NCBI GenBank assembly: GCA_029561105.1
Contig: JAKQJQ010000353.1
Coordinates: 1-34,675 of the forward strand
DNA from: Bacteroidota bacterium
Lineage (GTDB): Bacteria; Bacteroidota; Bacteroidia; Flavobacteriales; Flavobacteriaceae
Direction of reading: 5' to 3'
Length of the DNA: 34,675 nt
Shown here piece after piece: positions 16,089-24,833 of this stretch (positions within the stretch are counted from its first letter, which is position 1; each line of letters starts with the position of its first letter). The translations under genes and the position numbers were made by a program. The notes under the pieces are model-generated. The model ran no database searches and was not told the DNA's origin. It worked only from the letters and a program-made list of their open reading frames with translations.

Positions 16089-17510
16089 ATGAAAGTAAAG
16101 ATTACCTTTTTATTACTTTTTATTTTTTCGTGTACCGCATTTGCACAATGCTACACCGCCGCTTACACCGCTTACGGCACGACCATTGCACGTCGTACAG
16201 ACGGCACTTTGTGGGCCAAAGGTTTTAATTTTAACGGAACCGCCGGAACCGGAAACACCGTACAACAGCCCAACTACATACAGATTGGCACAGACAATGA
16301 CTGGAGCGAAAACTTCTGCATAGGCGACACCCACGCCTTAGCTGTAAAAAACGACGGCACATTGTGGGTTTGGGGAAAAAACACCAACGGGTGCTTAGGG
16401 CTTGGGCTATCAACATTAAACACAATCGTAACACCAACACAAATAGGTACCGACAATGATTGGGCGTTTGTGGCCGCCGATGAAAAAAATTCTGCCGCCA
16501 TTAAAACCAACAGCACCCTATGGACTTGGGGTGACAACCAAAGTGGGCAACTCGGCATTGGCAGCACCGTAAACTTTAATCAACTCGCGCCTATCCAGGC
16601 AGGCAGCGATAACAATTGGGCTAAAGTGTTCTCGAACGACTCTACTTATTTTGCTATTAAGGCAGATGGGACTTTATGGGCTTGGGGATCGGTAGGCACC
16701 AGCAATTGCAAGCTAGGATATATCGCCACCAATCCTGCTCTCGATTATTGCTCGCCGCACCAAGTAGGTACTGCCACCAACTGGATAAGTATTGCTGTAG
16801 GTCAGAATATGGCTATCGGTCTGCAAGCAAATGGCATGTTATGGGCTTGGGGGGGCAATAGTACTAGTCAATTCGGAAATGGCACTGCAAATGGAACTCC
16901 TACAGTTGCAAGTATTCCAATCCAATTGGGCAATGATAGTGATTGGCAACAGATTTCGATGTCTAACGTCCTTTGTGTGGCATTGAAGAATAATGGAACG
17001 CGGTGGGGTTGGGGAACTAATGGTGGACATCAGTTGGGTAATGGTCTTAATGGCAATGTAGTTTTCCCAATACAACTTGATAGCCATACTGATTGGGCTT
17101 TTATAAGTATCGACACGAAAGCCTATCAGGGCGGAAATGGCTTGAAGCAAGACCAGTCTCTTATTATTTGGGGATATGATCTTGCTATTTCTGCACCTAG
17201 GCCTTTTCCGGTGCAAGAAGGAATTTCTTGCCCATTAGCTAACTACGTTTTCAATGATGTCATTCATTTGGTCGCTTTCCCTAATCCTGTTAATGATTTT
17301 GTTACGATTCGATATCAATTAGATAGAAATATGCCAATAATGTTGCAGTTAAATAATAATCTGGGTCAGCAGATTCTAAATAAAGAATTTATAGGCGTTT
17401 CAGGAAGGAATGAACTTAATTTATTTATGAAAAACTTTTCTAGTGGGTTGTACTTCATTAACCTCAAAACAGAATCAGGCACTTATGAGTGTAAAGTCAT
17501 TAAAAATTAA
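16089..17510 (+). CDS. Secreted RCC1-repeat propeller protein with T9SS sorting tail
   Basis: This 473-residue protein has a signal peptide (about 1-19, ending TAFAQ) and then seven RCC1-like units, each with an xGTLWxWG core: DGTLWAKGFNFNG, DGTLWVWGKNTNG, NSTLWTWGDNQSG, DGTLWAWGSVG, NGMLWAWGGNS, NGTRWGWGTNGG and a degenerate DQSLIIWGYD. That predicts a single seven-bladed propeller. The last 80 or so residues are a type A T9SS sorting domain (Por_Secre_tail): VAFPNPVNDFVTIRY, a variable middle, then SSGLYFINLKTESGTYECK and a terminal VIKN. The protein should therefore cross the outer membrane and be secreted or surface-attached; its ligand is unknown. The start at 16089 gives the signal peptide directly. 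Base composition falls sharply in the sorting-tail part compared with the propeller part. Confidence 0.88.
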   Translation: MKVKITFLLLFIFSCTAFAQCYTAAYTAYGTTIARRTDGTLWAKGFNFNGTAGTGNTVQQPNYIQIGTDNDWSENFCIGDTHALAVKNDGTLWVWGKNTNGCLGLGLSTLNTIVTPTQIGTDNDWAFVAADEKNSAAIKTNSTLWTWGDNQSGQLGIGSTVNFNQLAPIQAGSDNNWAKVFSNDSTYFAIKADGTLWAWGSVGTSNCKLGYIATNPALDYCSPHQVGTATNWISIAVGQNMAIGLQANGMLWAWGGNSTSQFGNGTANGTPTVASIPIQLGNDSDWQQISMSNVLCVALKNNGTRWGWGTNGGHQLGNGLNGNVVFPIQLDSHTDWAFISIDTKAYQGGNGLKQDQSLIIWGYDLAISAPRPFPVQEGISCPLANYVFNDVIHLVAFPNPVNDFVTIRYQLDRNMPIMLQLNNNLGQQILNKEFIGVSGRNELNLFMKNFSSGLYFINLKTESGTYECKVIKN

Positions 17511-17526
17511 CCAAACAATATTAATT

Positions 17527-19466
17527 ATGAAAACAAATCCTTTATTGCTGCTAATATGTATTCTCCTTGCAGGTACGTCGTTAGCTATTGCACAACCCCA
17601 AATCGAATATTTTCCAACCATCAAGTCAAGGCATCAGCAGATTAATCAGTTTACCGATGTTTTTATCTCTTCGCCTGTCGACAATCAAATATTAAGCGAT
17701 GTAGCCGCTGATTTTCCTTTTACTGGAGCAACTGTAAACCGCTACTTTGAATTCGACCCCACCCTTTACACCTATGGCTATTATCGACAAATATCACTCG
17801 TGGACGCAGCCACAACGATTATGGTTCCGGGGTGAGCATATGTTTTGCAAATGGGCGGAATTTCAGGACAAATTGGTGTAACTAATGTGCAGTTTTGTAC
17901 GCAGGATTACAATTCAGGCGGTAACAATAACACTAATAACAAAACAGTTGACATGCTCAACGGCCGGTTCAACCTCATCGGCAACCCGTATCTGGGTTTC
18001 CTTGATGCCGATGCCTTTTTGCTCGATTCCGACAATGCCGATAAAGTGACTGGCCCGATTAGATTGTGGGGACACAATACATTGATTTCAGAAGCCAACG
18101 TCAATCCGCTAGATTCAAATGCCTTCAGGTTTTCGGCCAATGATTTTGCATTGTACAATGTTCTGGGCGGCGTAGCTGCCGGAAGGTGGATTAATGTCTC
18201 GGATGAAAATACCACTTACACCGGAGTAGAAACGCCAAACGGCATACTCGGTTTTGGCACCGGCTTTCTCATTAAAGGCATCGCTGATGATGTAGTTACA
18301 TTTAAAGAAAGCATGATTGCCCCAGATAACGGTGGTGCAGACCAATCGTTCAGGAACATCGCTAACCAGACCGGAGACAGAAATAACAACCAAACCGAAT
18401 CGCTACCACCGCCGCCGCCCGAAAAAAGCCGTATTTGGGTAAACCTTGAACAAGGCACGATTCCTACACTCGGTACTAATACCAACCAACTCAAACAAAT
18501 CCTTGTGGGCTATACACAATGCTTTGGCAGCGAATGTGCTACAGATGACGACAACGACCGTGTTTTTGATGCCGAAGTGGTCACCGCGCAATCGGCACCA
18601 AAGATTGAGTTTTATTCGTTTAAAGACTCCATTTCAACCAAACAACTCGCGATACAGGGGCGTAATGTCGCCGACTTTAGCGGTTACGATTATTTTCAAT
18701 TGGGATTCAAAGTGACCGACGCAGGATCCTATACTTTTACCGCAACCAGCGACGGTATCTTTGGTCCCGGCATAAAAGACTACTACATCTCCGATAATGG
18801 CGTACTACATGATTTTCCGTACACTGTAACATTTTCTGATAACGAAGCCAGCGATACAAGATTTAGAATTGTATTTGGCGAAAGGGGAATAACCCTTAAA
18901 CTGTTCATAGAGGGTTACTATGATAGCAGCAGCGACCAATGGTTCCAGTGATGGTAAACCAAAATACAAGTATCAATCCTTCTGAGGTGGGGCTGATCGA
19001 TGTGGCCATCATGAACGGCACCACCCAAGTCGAGGAAATACAGGACGTAATGCTTCATGTTGATGGAACAACAGGACTCATCCCTTATGCCAACACGACA
19101 CCCACAGGACTGTATCGCATCCGTGTAAGACACAGGAATGCCATCGAAACCTGGAGCAGTGAAACAAACCTTGTACAAATAGGCGGATCCGCGTCTTATG
19201 ACTTTTCAAATGCCGCAAATAAAGCCTACGGCAGCAATCAAGTGCAGGTGGATAGCAGCCCGGTACGTTTTGCATTTTACTCAGGCGACCTCAACCAAGA
19301 TGAGAATATTGAGAACACTGATTTCACTATACAAGAAGTAGACATCACCAATTCCGAGTTCGGAGATCGCCCAGCCGACTTAAATGGTGATGGAGTAGTT
19401 GACAATTCGGATGCCGACTTCTTAATCAACAACGCAAACAATTTTATTTACTCCCAGCATCCCTAA
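17527..19466 (+). pseudogene. Large exported protein gene with an in-frame stop and a frameshift
   Basis: Three pieces read as one protein of about 640 residues. The first starts at 17527 with a signal peptide (ending SLAIA) and ends at an in-frame TGA (17833-17835). The same frame continues immediately (AYVLQMGG...) to a TGA at 18949-18951. The third piece is in another frame (from about 18936): restoring one A in CCAATGG near 18936 gives DQMVPVMVNQN and reads on to 19466. The parts make sense only in sequence: the NRYFEFDP and MVPG regions, then a beta-rich middle, LFIEGYYDSSS, and finally two dockerin-like calcium loops (DLNQDENIENTD, DLNGDGVVDNSD) before the end FIYSQHP. From memory, similar C-terminal regions end large surface proteins in Flavobacterium. 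It may be a true pseudogene or carry sequencing errors. No T9SS tail is seen. Confidence 0.75.
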
Positions 19467-19486
19467 AATTCGCATTTTTGCAAAAC

Positions 19487-19516
19487 AAAAACGCCCCGTT
19501 CTCACGAGGCGTTTTT
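19487..19516. terminator. Bidirectional terminator between the broken secreted-protein gene and the protease
   Basis: AAAAACGCC (19487-19495) pairs with GGCGTTTTT (19508-19516); the stem extends inside by CGT/ACG past one mismatch to a TCTC loop. T runs flank it on both strands, so it can end both convergent transcripts. Confidence 0.88.
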
Positions 19517-19517
19517 T

Positions 19518-21767
19518 TTATGACTTCACTAATTTCTCCTTTTTGATTTTAGTGACCATGTTCTTCTTGATTTCTCCGGCTTTTTTAGGCTGCAAATCAT
19601 CGAGTACATTAAGAGCTTCTTCTACATAAATGTCTTTAGAAAGGCTTTCGTGCCACCTGTCGCGTTTTTCCTTGAGCGAGCTGTCGTTCTTCTCGGCTTC
19701 GAGTTCGTAAGGAAGCGAAGTGAACTTTAACGAATTCTGGTAGTCGGCTATCGATTTGTATTTCTTAGCTTTCTCCTCAATGGCGTTCTGCTCAGCCTTG
19801 AACTGATCGATGTTGAGGCTGTACACATTCTCTTTATTTCGATCGTCAATCCATTTGGCATTCTCATCGATGAGTTTGAATTTTGGGTTCTCAGCGATGC
19901 GTTTCTTGCTGCTTTCTATTGCGGCGTCAAAATTTTGTTGTTTGTCCCAGAAGTTAAACTGCGCCGGATCTATTTTATCATACGGCATGGCATTGTCGAT
20001 ATCCCGTTCACCCATTTTGAGGTAGGCATAACGGTCTGGGATCGCCACATCCGAACTCACACCCTCAAGCTGTGTAGAACCGCCGGTAATCCGGTAGAAT
20101 TTCTGTGTCGTGGTTTTGAGTGCACCCAAATCGCCCACGCTGTTGCCGCGGACAAATTGGTTTAAATCGATGACATTCTGAACCGTTCCTTTACCATACG
20201 ATTGCTTGCTGCCGATGATGATGCCGCGCCTATAATCCTGGATTGCCGCCGCCAAAATCTCCGAAGCCGAAGCCGAGAAACTGTTCTGCATGATCACCAG
20301 CGGTCCATCCCATTGGATTTTCTTGTCGCGGTCGTAGAGCACTTCTTTCTTCTTCCCGGCCGACTTGATCTGCACAATCGGGCCATCTTCTATAAACAAA
20401 CCGGCAATGTCTACCACGGTTTTGAGCGAGCCGCCGCCGTTGTCGCGCAAATCGATGGCAATGCCCTGCACGCCTTCTTTTTTAAGACGCTCCACTTCTA
20501 AGGCCATGTCTTTTCCGGCATCACGCGCGTCGTTGTTCTCAAAATCGATGTAAAATTTGGGCAGGTAAATGATACCGTATTTAACGCCGTTCTTCTCAAC
20601 AATACTCGATTTGGCGTAAGTTTCCTCGATTTCAACGATGTCACGGATGATAGAAATCACCTCAATAGTTCCGTCTACTTTCTTTACCGTCAAGCGGACT
20701 TCGGTACCTTTGGATCCTTTGATTTTTTTGACCACATCATCCAGGTGCATGCCCACGACATCAACCGGATCCTGATTGCCTTGCGCCACTTTCATGATGA
20801 CGTCTCCGGCTTCGAGCTCCTTGCCTCTCCAGGCCGGTCCGCCAGAAATGAGTTCGGACACTTCTGTGTAATCGTTTTTCTTTTGCAGTCGCGCGCCGAT
20901 TCCTTCGAGTTTCCCGCTCATGCTCACGTCAAAACGTTCCTTTTCATCGGGTGGAAAGTAATTAGTATGTGGATCAAACCTTGTGGCAATGGCATTCACA
21001 TACACCGAAAACCAATCGTTTTGGTCAAGGTCGTTGATGAAATCGAAATACTCGTTGAGTGATTTGAGCGAGCTCTCGCGGGTTTCTTTCTCGAAATCGG
21101 CAAAGGTCTTGTCCTTGTCTTTCTCTGAAAGTGTCGCCGGGCTTTTACCGGTCTTGTCATTCAATCCTTTGTCTTTTTTGTTTTTGTCATTGACCACGCC
21201 GTTCTTGAGGTCTTCCTGCATTTTGAGCTTGTCGGTCAACGATGAAAGCGTAGAGAGTTTGATTTGCTTGCGCCATTTTTCCTTGAGTTCGGCAACAGTC
21301 TTGGCGTAAGGCAGCTTTTCGTAATCGGTGTTGAAATCTTCCTTGACCGAATAATCGAAAGGCTTATCCAGCACTTCCTTGTAAAAGTCTTTGCTTTCGC
21401 CGATGCGTTGCATCAAACGGTTGTAAGTGAGGTTAAAAAACGCCAAATCTTTGTTTTTGATCTGGTCATCGATCTGGGTTTCGTACTTCGCGAATTCATC
21501 GATGTCTGCTTGCAGGAAAAAACGCTTCGAAGGGTCGAGCGCCTCAATGTAATCCTTGTAAACACCTTTTGAGAATTGGTCATCGACTACCGCTGGGTCA
21601 TAGTGCCCGCGCTCAATAACAAAAGTGAGTAATTCCAACAGTAGCTTGTCTTTTTCGGGATCGCCCGGATCACCTTTGGGCATAAAACTGAAAAGCCCCA
21701 CACACAAAGCAAGTACAACCAACAATAACTTATAATTCCTTTTCATATGTTGAATAATAGCGTTCAT
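19518..21767 (-). CDS. Tail-specific protease (C-terminal processing peptidase, S41)
   Basis: This 749-residue protein is the size of Prc/Tsp-type proteases rather than short CtpA enzymes. An N-terminal membrane or signal segment (about 12-29) puts it in the periplasm. A long helical N-terminal domain with KDYIEALDPSKRFFLQADID leads to a PDZ domain (about 275-350, GIGARLQKKNDYTEVSELIS) and the S41 catalytic core: LRDNGGGSL, SASASE (498-503, catalytic Ser) and YGKGTVQ with Lys526 as the general base. A C-terminal domain of about 180 residues, also typical of Prc, follows. Such proteases trim or degrade periplasmic proteins from exposed C-termini. The ATG at 21767 is used; an in-frame ATG at 21746 is an alternative. 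It shares a terminator with the convergent gene and is divergent from surE. Confidence 0.93.
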   Translation of the reverse strand: MNAIIQHMKRNYKLLLVVLALCVGLFSFMPKGDPGDPEKDKLLLELLTFVIERGHYDPAVVDDQFSKGVYKDYIEALDPSKRFFLQADIDEFAKYETQIDDQIKNKDLAFFNLTYNRLMQRIGESKDFYKEVLDKPFDYSVKEDFNTDYEKLPYAKTVAELKEKWRKQIKLSTLSSLTDKLKMQEDLKNGVVNDKNKKDKGLNDKTGKSPATLSEKDKDKTFADFEKETRESSLKSLNEYFDFINDLDQNDWFSVYVNAIATRFDPHTNYFPPDEKERFDVSMSGKLEGIGARLQKKNDYTEVSELISGGPAWRGKELEAGDVIMKVAQGNQDPVDVVGMHLDDVVKKIKGSKGTEVRLTVKKVDGTIEVISIIRDIVEIEETYAKSSIVEKNGVKYGIIYLPKFYIDFENNDARDAGKDMALEVERLKKEGVQGIAIDLRDNGGGSLKTVVDIAGLFIEDGPIVQIKSAGKKKEVLYDRDKKIQWDGPLVIMQNSFSASASEILAAAIQDYRRGIIIGSKQSYGKGTVQNVIDLNQFVRGNSVGDLGALKTTTQKFYRITGGSTQLEGVSSDVAIPDRYAYLKMGERDIDNAMPYDKIDPAQFNFWDKQQNFDAAIESSKKRIAENPKFKLIDENAKWIDDRNKENVYSLNIDQFKAEQNAIEEKAKKYKSIADYQNSLKFTSLPYELEAEKNDSSLKEKRDRWHESLSKDIYVEEALNVLDDLQPKKAGEIKKNMVTKIKKEKLVKS

Positions 21768-21872
21768 TAAAAAAATTTGAACTAAATTACGTAAAAAAGC
21801 CAGCAGGGGTCGCTTGCACAGGCTAATTTTTTGTTAAAGCTGCTAATGTAACAACTTCCCCTTAAAATTGCT

Positions 21873-21880
21873 TATTTTTG
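21873..21880 (+). promoter_or_regulatory. -7 box for surE
   Basis: TATTTTTG matches TAnnTTTG exactly and ends 13 bases before the surE ATG. Confidence 0.5.
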
Positions 21881-21893
21881 GCGATTATTTACC

Positions 21894-22676
21894 ATGACAA
21901 AAAAACCCATCATACTCGTAACCAATGACGACGGCATCACCGCTCCGGGCATACGTGCGCTCGTTGAAGTCATGTCCGAGATCGGGACTGTCGTAGTGGT
22001 CGCGCCCGACAAACCACAAAGCGCCATGGGCCACGCCATTACTATGAACAACATGCTCTACCTCAACAAAGTCACCCTCGACAAGGCCGCGGTTACCGAG
22101 TACAATTGTTCTGGGACACCAGTAGATTGCGTCAAGATGGCCATCAGCGAGATCCTGCACCAAAAACCCGATTTGTGTGTTTCGGGCATCAACCACGGAT
22201 CCAATTCGTCAATCAATGTGATTTATTCGGGAACGATGAGTGCCGCGGTAGAAGCTGGCATAGAAGGTATTCCCGCCATCGGGTTTTCGCTATGCAATTA
22301 CGATTGGAACGCCGATTTTGGCCAAGTGAAATCCTTCGTCAAAAAGATAGCCCTCGAAACGCTCGAGAAAGGTTTGCCAACCGGCACGATACTCAACGTC
22401 AACTTCCCCAAACTCAAAGAGGAAAAAATCAAAGGCATCAAAATCTGTCGCCAAGCCAAGGCATACTGGGCCGAGAAATTCGACAAGCGCCAAACCCCAC
22501 AAGGCAAGGATTATTATTGGCTCACCGGCGAATTCGTCAACCAGGACCACGGCGAAGACACCGATGAATGGGCACTCGCCAACGGCTACATCTCTGTGGT
22601 TCCGGTGCAGTTCGATATGACCGCGCACCACGCCATGCAAGAACTCAACACCTGGAATTTCAATGCAAAAAACTGA
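21894..22676 (+). CDS. surE: 5'/3'-nucleotidase SurE
   Basis: This 260-residue metal-dependent phosphatase hydrolyses nucleoside monophosphates and possibly short polyphosphates. Family motifs are intact: LVTNDDGITAPG near the N-terminus (Asp12 and Asp13 bind the metal), APDKPQSAMGHAIT (serine ligand region), YNCSGTPVDCVKMAI and SGINHGSNSSINVIYSGTM. The C-terminal half, including YWLTGEF and the DTDEWALANGYISVVP segment, fits SurE dimerisation and the tail. The end overlaps the following small gene by 14 bases. The surE-small membrane protein-lpxB order suggests one transcript from the promoter at 21873. Confidence 0.96.
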   Translation: MTKKPIILVTNDDGITAPGIRALVEVMSEIGTVVVVAPDKPQSAMGHAITMNNMLYLNKVTLDKAAVTEYNCSGTPVDCVKMAISEILHQKPDLCVSGINHGSNSSINVIYSGTMSAAVEAGIEGIPAIGFSLCNYDWNADFGQVKSFVKKIALETLEKGLPTGTILNVNFPKLKEEKIKGIKICRQAKAYWAEKFDKRQTPQGKDYYWLTGEFVNQDHGEDTDEWALANGYISVVPVQFDMTAHHAMQELNTWNFNAKN

Positions 22677-22935
22677 TCTTTTAATTGGCCTTTTTATAGG
22701 AATCGCCTCGGCTTTATTGGGCTGTTTCGCTTTTGTGGAAATCTTTACGCCGTATCGTTTCATGGATGGTATTGCCGTTTTTAGGGCGCAACAGCTTTTG
22801 GGGAAAATCATCACTTTGGGCGCAATCCTCAACATCGGGATTTTCTTTTTGTTGCTCAGATTCAATAGAGACCTGATGGCGCGCGGCGTAATCCTGGCCA
22901 CCATTTTACTAACCATCGTTACCTTATTCGTTTAA
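22663..22935 (+). CDS. Small three-helix membrane protein between surE and lpxB
   Basis: This 90-residue protein is mostly hydrophobic, with likely helices at about 7-27, 44-64 and 72-90. The first is followed by the motif FVEIFTPYRFMDGI and the second by RFNRD. No catalytic motif was seen and I do not recognise a named family. It overlaps surE by 14 bases and ends 2 bases before lpxB, so translation is probably coupled to both. The position next to lipid A synthesis raises a possible role in the inner membrane or envelope, but nothing in the sequence shows it. Its tight packing and clean hydrophobic pattern make it a real gene. Confidence 0.8.
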   Translation: MQKTDLLIGLFIGIASALLGCFAFVEIFTPYRFMDGIAVFRAQQLLGKIITLGAILNIGIFFLLLRFNRDLMARGVILATILLTIVTLFV

Positions 22936-22937
22936 AG

Positions 22938-24050
22938 ATGAAATATTATATCATTGCCGGCGAGGCTTCGGGCGATTTGCATGGCTCGAATTTGATGAAA
23001 GCGCTGTACCGCGAGGATCCGCAGGCCGACATTCGTTTTTGGGGCGGCGATTTGATGCAGGCCGTGGGCGGGACGATGGTGAAACACTACCGGGAGCTCG
23101 CTTTCATGGGATTCATCGAAGTGGTGTTCAATCTCAAAACGATTTTGGGCAACATCAAGTCCTGCAAACAAGATATTGAGCAATTCAAACCCGATGCGAT
23201 CATCTTTATCGACTATCCGGGTTTTAATATGCGCATCGCCAAATGGGCCAAGCAGCGCGGTATACCAACGCATTATTACATTTCGCCACAGATCTGGGCC
23301 TGGAAAGAAAACCGCATTGCAGCAGTCAAACGCGATTTTGATAAATTGTATGTGATCCTGCCGTTTGAGAAAGATTTTTACGAAAAGAAACATCATTTCC
23401 CTGTGGAATTTGTAGGGCATCCACTGATTGACGCCATCCACAACCGCGTAGCGAAAAGCCAGACCGATTTCATCCGTGAAAACGGGCTTGAGGACAAACC
23501 CATCATTGCCATCTTGCCCGGGAGCCGTAAGCAGGAAATTACCAAAATGCTCTCGGTGATGCTCAGTGTAGCCACCGATTTCCCCGGTTATCAGTTTGTC
23601 ATTGCCGGAGCACCGAGTCAGGAACGCGCGCTTTATGAACCGTTCCTCAAAAACAAACAGGTACATTTGTTGGCCAATAAAACTTATGATTTGCTGAGCC
23701 ACGCTACGGCGGCACTGGTAACTTCTGGCACGGCAACGCTTGAAACTGCACTTTTTAAGGTTCCAGAAGTGGTTTGCTACAAAGGCAGTTGGGTATCGTA
23801 CCAGATCGCCAAACGCATCATTACGCTCAAGTACATTTCACTGGTAAACCTGATTATGGATCGCGAAGTCGTCACCGAACTCATCCAGGAGGATTGCAAC
23901 CGCAAAAAAATAAAGACCGAACTGCAAAAAATACTAGATCCTGATTATCGCAAAAAAGTGCTGTCTGATTATGATTCGCTCGAAGAAAAACTGGGCGGGA
24001 CGGGCGCTAGTGAAAAAACCGCAAGATTAATTGTACGAAATCTAAAATAA
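22938..24050 (+). CDS. lpxB: Lipid-A-disaccharide synthase
   Basis: This 370-residue GT-B glycosyltransferase (family GT19) joins UDP-2,3-diacylglucosamine to lipid X to make the lipid A disaccharide at the inner face of the inner membrane. Recognisable motifs are GEASGDLHGSNLMKAL near the N-terminus, GGDLMQAVG, ELAFMGFIEV, DYPGFNMRIAKWA, YISPQIWAWKENR, FVGHPLID, LPGSRKQEI and the C-terminal ALVTSGTATLETALFKVPEVV. Length is normal. It follows the small membrane protein by 2 bases. Its presence confirms a Gram-negative outer membrane with lipid A. Nothing odd was seen. Confidence 0.97.
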   Translation: MKYYIIAGEASGDLHGSNLMKALYREDPQADIRFWGGDLMQAVGGTMVKHYRELAFMGFIEVVFNLKTILGNIKSCKQDIEQFKPDAIIFIDYPGFNMRIAKWAKQRGIPTHYYISPQIWAWKENRIAAVKRDFDKLYVILPFEKDFYEKKHHFPVEFVGHPLIDAIHNRVAKSQTDFIRENGLEDKPIIAILPGSRKQEITKMLSVMLSVATDFPGYQFVIAGAPSQERALYEPFLKNKQVHLLANKTYDLLSHATAALVTSGTATLETALFKVPEVVCYKGSWVSYQIAKRIITLKYISLVNLIMDREVVTELIQEDCNRKKIKTELQKILDPDYRKKVLSDYDSLEEKLGGTGASEKTARLIVRNLK

Positions 24051-24071
24051 TGGCGTTACGATAATATTTAC

Positions 24072-24079
24072 TAAATTTG
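24072..24079 (+). promoter_or_regulatory. -7 box for the NlpC/P60 gene
   Basis: TAAATTTG matches TAnnTTTG exactly, 18 bases before the TTG start at 24098. The spacing matches that of the other -7 boxes in the window and supports this non-ATG start. Confidence 0.5.
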
Positions 24080-24097
24080 CCGTAAATATTACAACTT

Positions 24098-24793
24098 TTG
24101 AAACACCTACTGTATCTTTCCCTAATCGCCTTTTGCTTTGTGAGTTGCAAACCCACATCGAACATCATTACTTCAAAATCCGAAGCCCAGAAAAGAGGCA
24201 TTTATCGTGCGCCCGAAAATCGCAAACTGGCCGCTAAAACGGTTAGTAAGCCCAATACGAGGAATGTGGCCAGCGACAACGACACCGCTTCTAATACTGC
24301 CTATTCCTACTCTCAACCCAAAAGAACAGAAACCAAAAAGCCAGCCAGACGGCGCGCCATCGACGACCGAAACGAGGAAGATTACGTAGTCAACGCTGAC
24401 AACGCAAGCTATATGGTCAAGCAACTTATTAATGTAGCTTCGGAAAACCTGGGCGCCAACTATCGCGCGGGTGGTACTACACCAGATGGTTTTGACTGCT
24501 CTGGATTGATGTACAGCACGTTCCAGAAATTCGACATTACTTTGCCGCGTTCCTCTAACGACATGGCTAAAATAGGGCGCAGGCTTGATAATGATGAAAT
24601 CCGCAAAGGCGATCTTATTTTTTTCAGGACCAATGGCAGGAGCGTAATCAACCATGTAGGGATGGTTACCGAAGTGTCTGATGACGAAATCAAATTCATC
24701 CATTCCTCAACGCAGAAAGGTGTTATCATTTCCTCAACCAAGGAGGCGTATTACGGCAGAACTTTTGCACAAGCCAACAGAATTCTAGAATAA
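24098..24793 (+). CDS. NlpC/P60 (C40) peptidoglycan hydrolase lipoprotein
   Basis: This 231-residue protein starts at TTG and opens with a lipoprotein signal (AFCFVSC, lipidation at Cys17). A basic, low-complexity linker (about 20-100) leads to a C-terminal NlpC/P60 domain. The catalytic triad is visible: Cys134 in DGFDCSGLM, His186 in INHVGMV and His202 in FIHSST. These enzymes usually cut peptide stems in peptidoglycan between D-Glu and the diamino acid. It should sit in an envelope membrane facing the periplasm. The TTG start is supported because the signal peptide begins right there and a -7 box precedes it. comEC follows after a short gap and may be co-transcribed. Confidence 0.92.
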   Translation: MKHLLYLSLIAFCFVSCKPTSNIITSKSEAQKRGIYRAPENRKLAAKTVSKPNTRNVASDNDTASNTAYSYSQPKRTETKKPARRRAIDDRNEEDYVVNADNASYMVKQLINVASENLGANYRAGGTTPDGFDCSGLMYSTFQKFDITLPRSSNDMAKIGRRLDNDEIRKGDLIFFRTNGRSVINHVGMVTEVSDDEIKFIHSSTQKGVIISSTKEAYYGRTFAQANRILE

Positions 24794-24833
24794 CTGCAGC
24801 AAATGCATTTTTAGGTGTCGTACTTTTATGGTT

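Noticed and set aside
16190..17190. Repeated sequence in the RCC1-like gene as a CRISPR or DNA tandem repeat
   Set aside because: The periodicity is at protein level (xGTLWxWG units) with varied spacing and codons, so it is a protein repeat and not a DNA array.
17833..17835. TGA read as selenocysteine or as a reassigned codon
   Set aside because: No selenocysteine insertion structure is apparent, the position is not a typical redox site, and a second unrelated lesion is present in the same gene, so simple disruption or sequencing error is more likely.
22932..23702. Open frame of 256 codons on the minus strand opposite lpxB
   Set aside because: It shadows a clear lpxB with conserved motifs; no family features are seen in the antisense protein.
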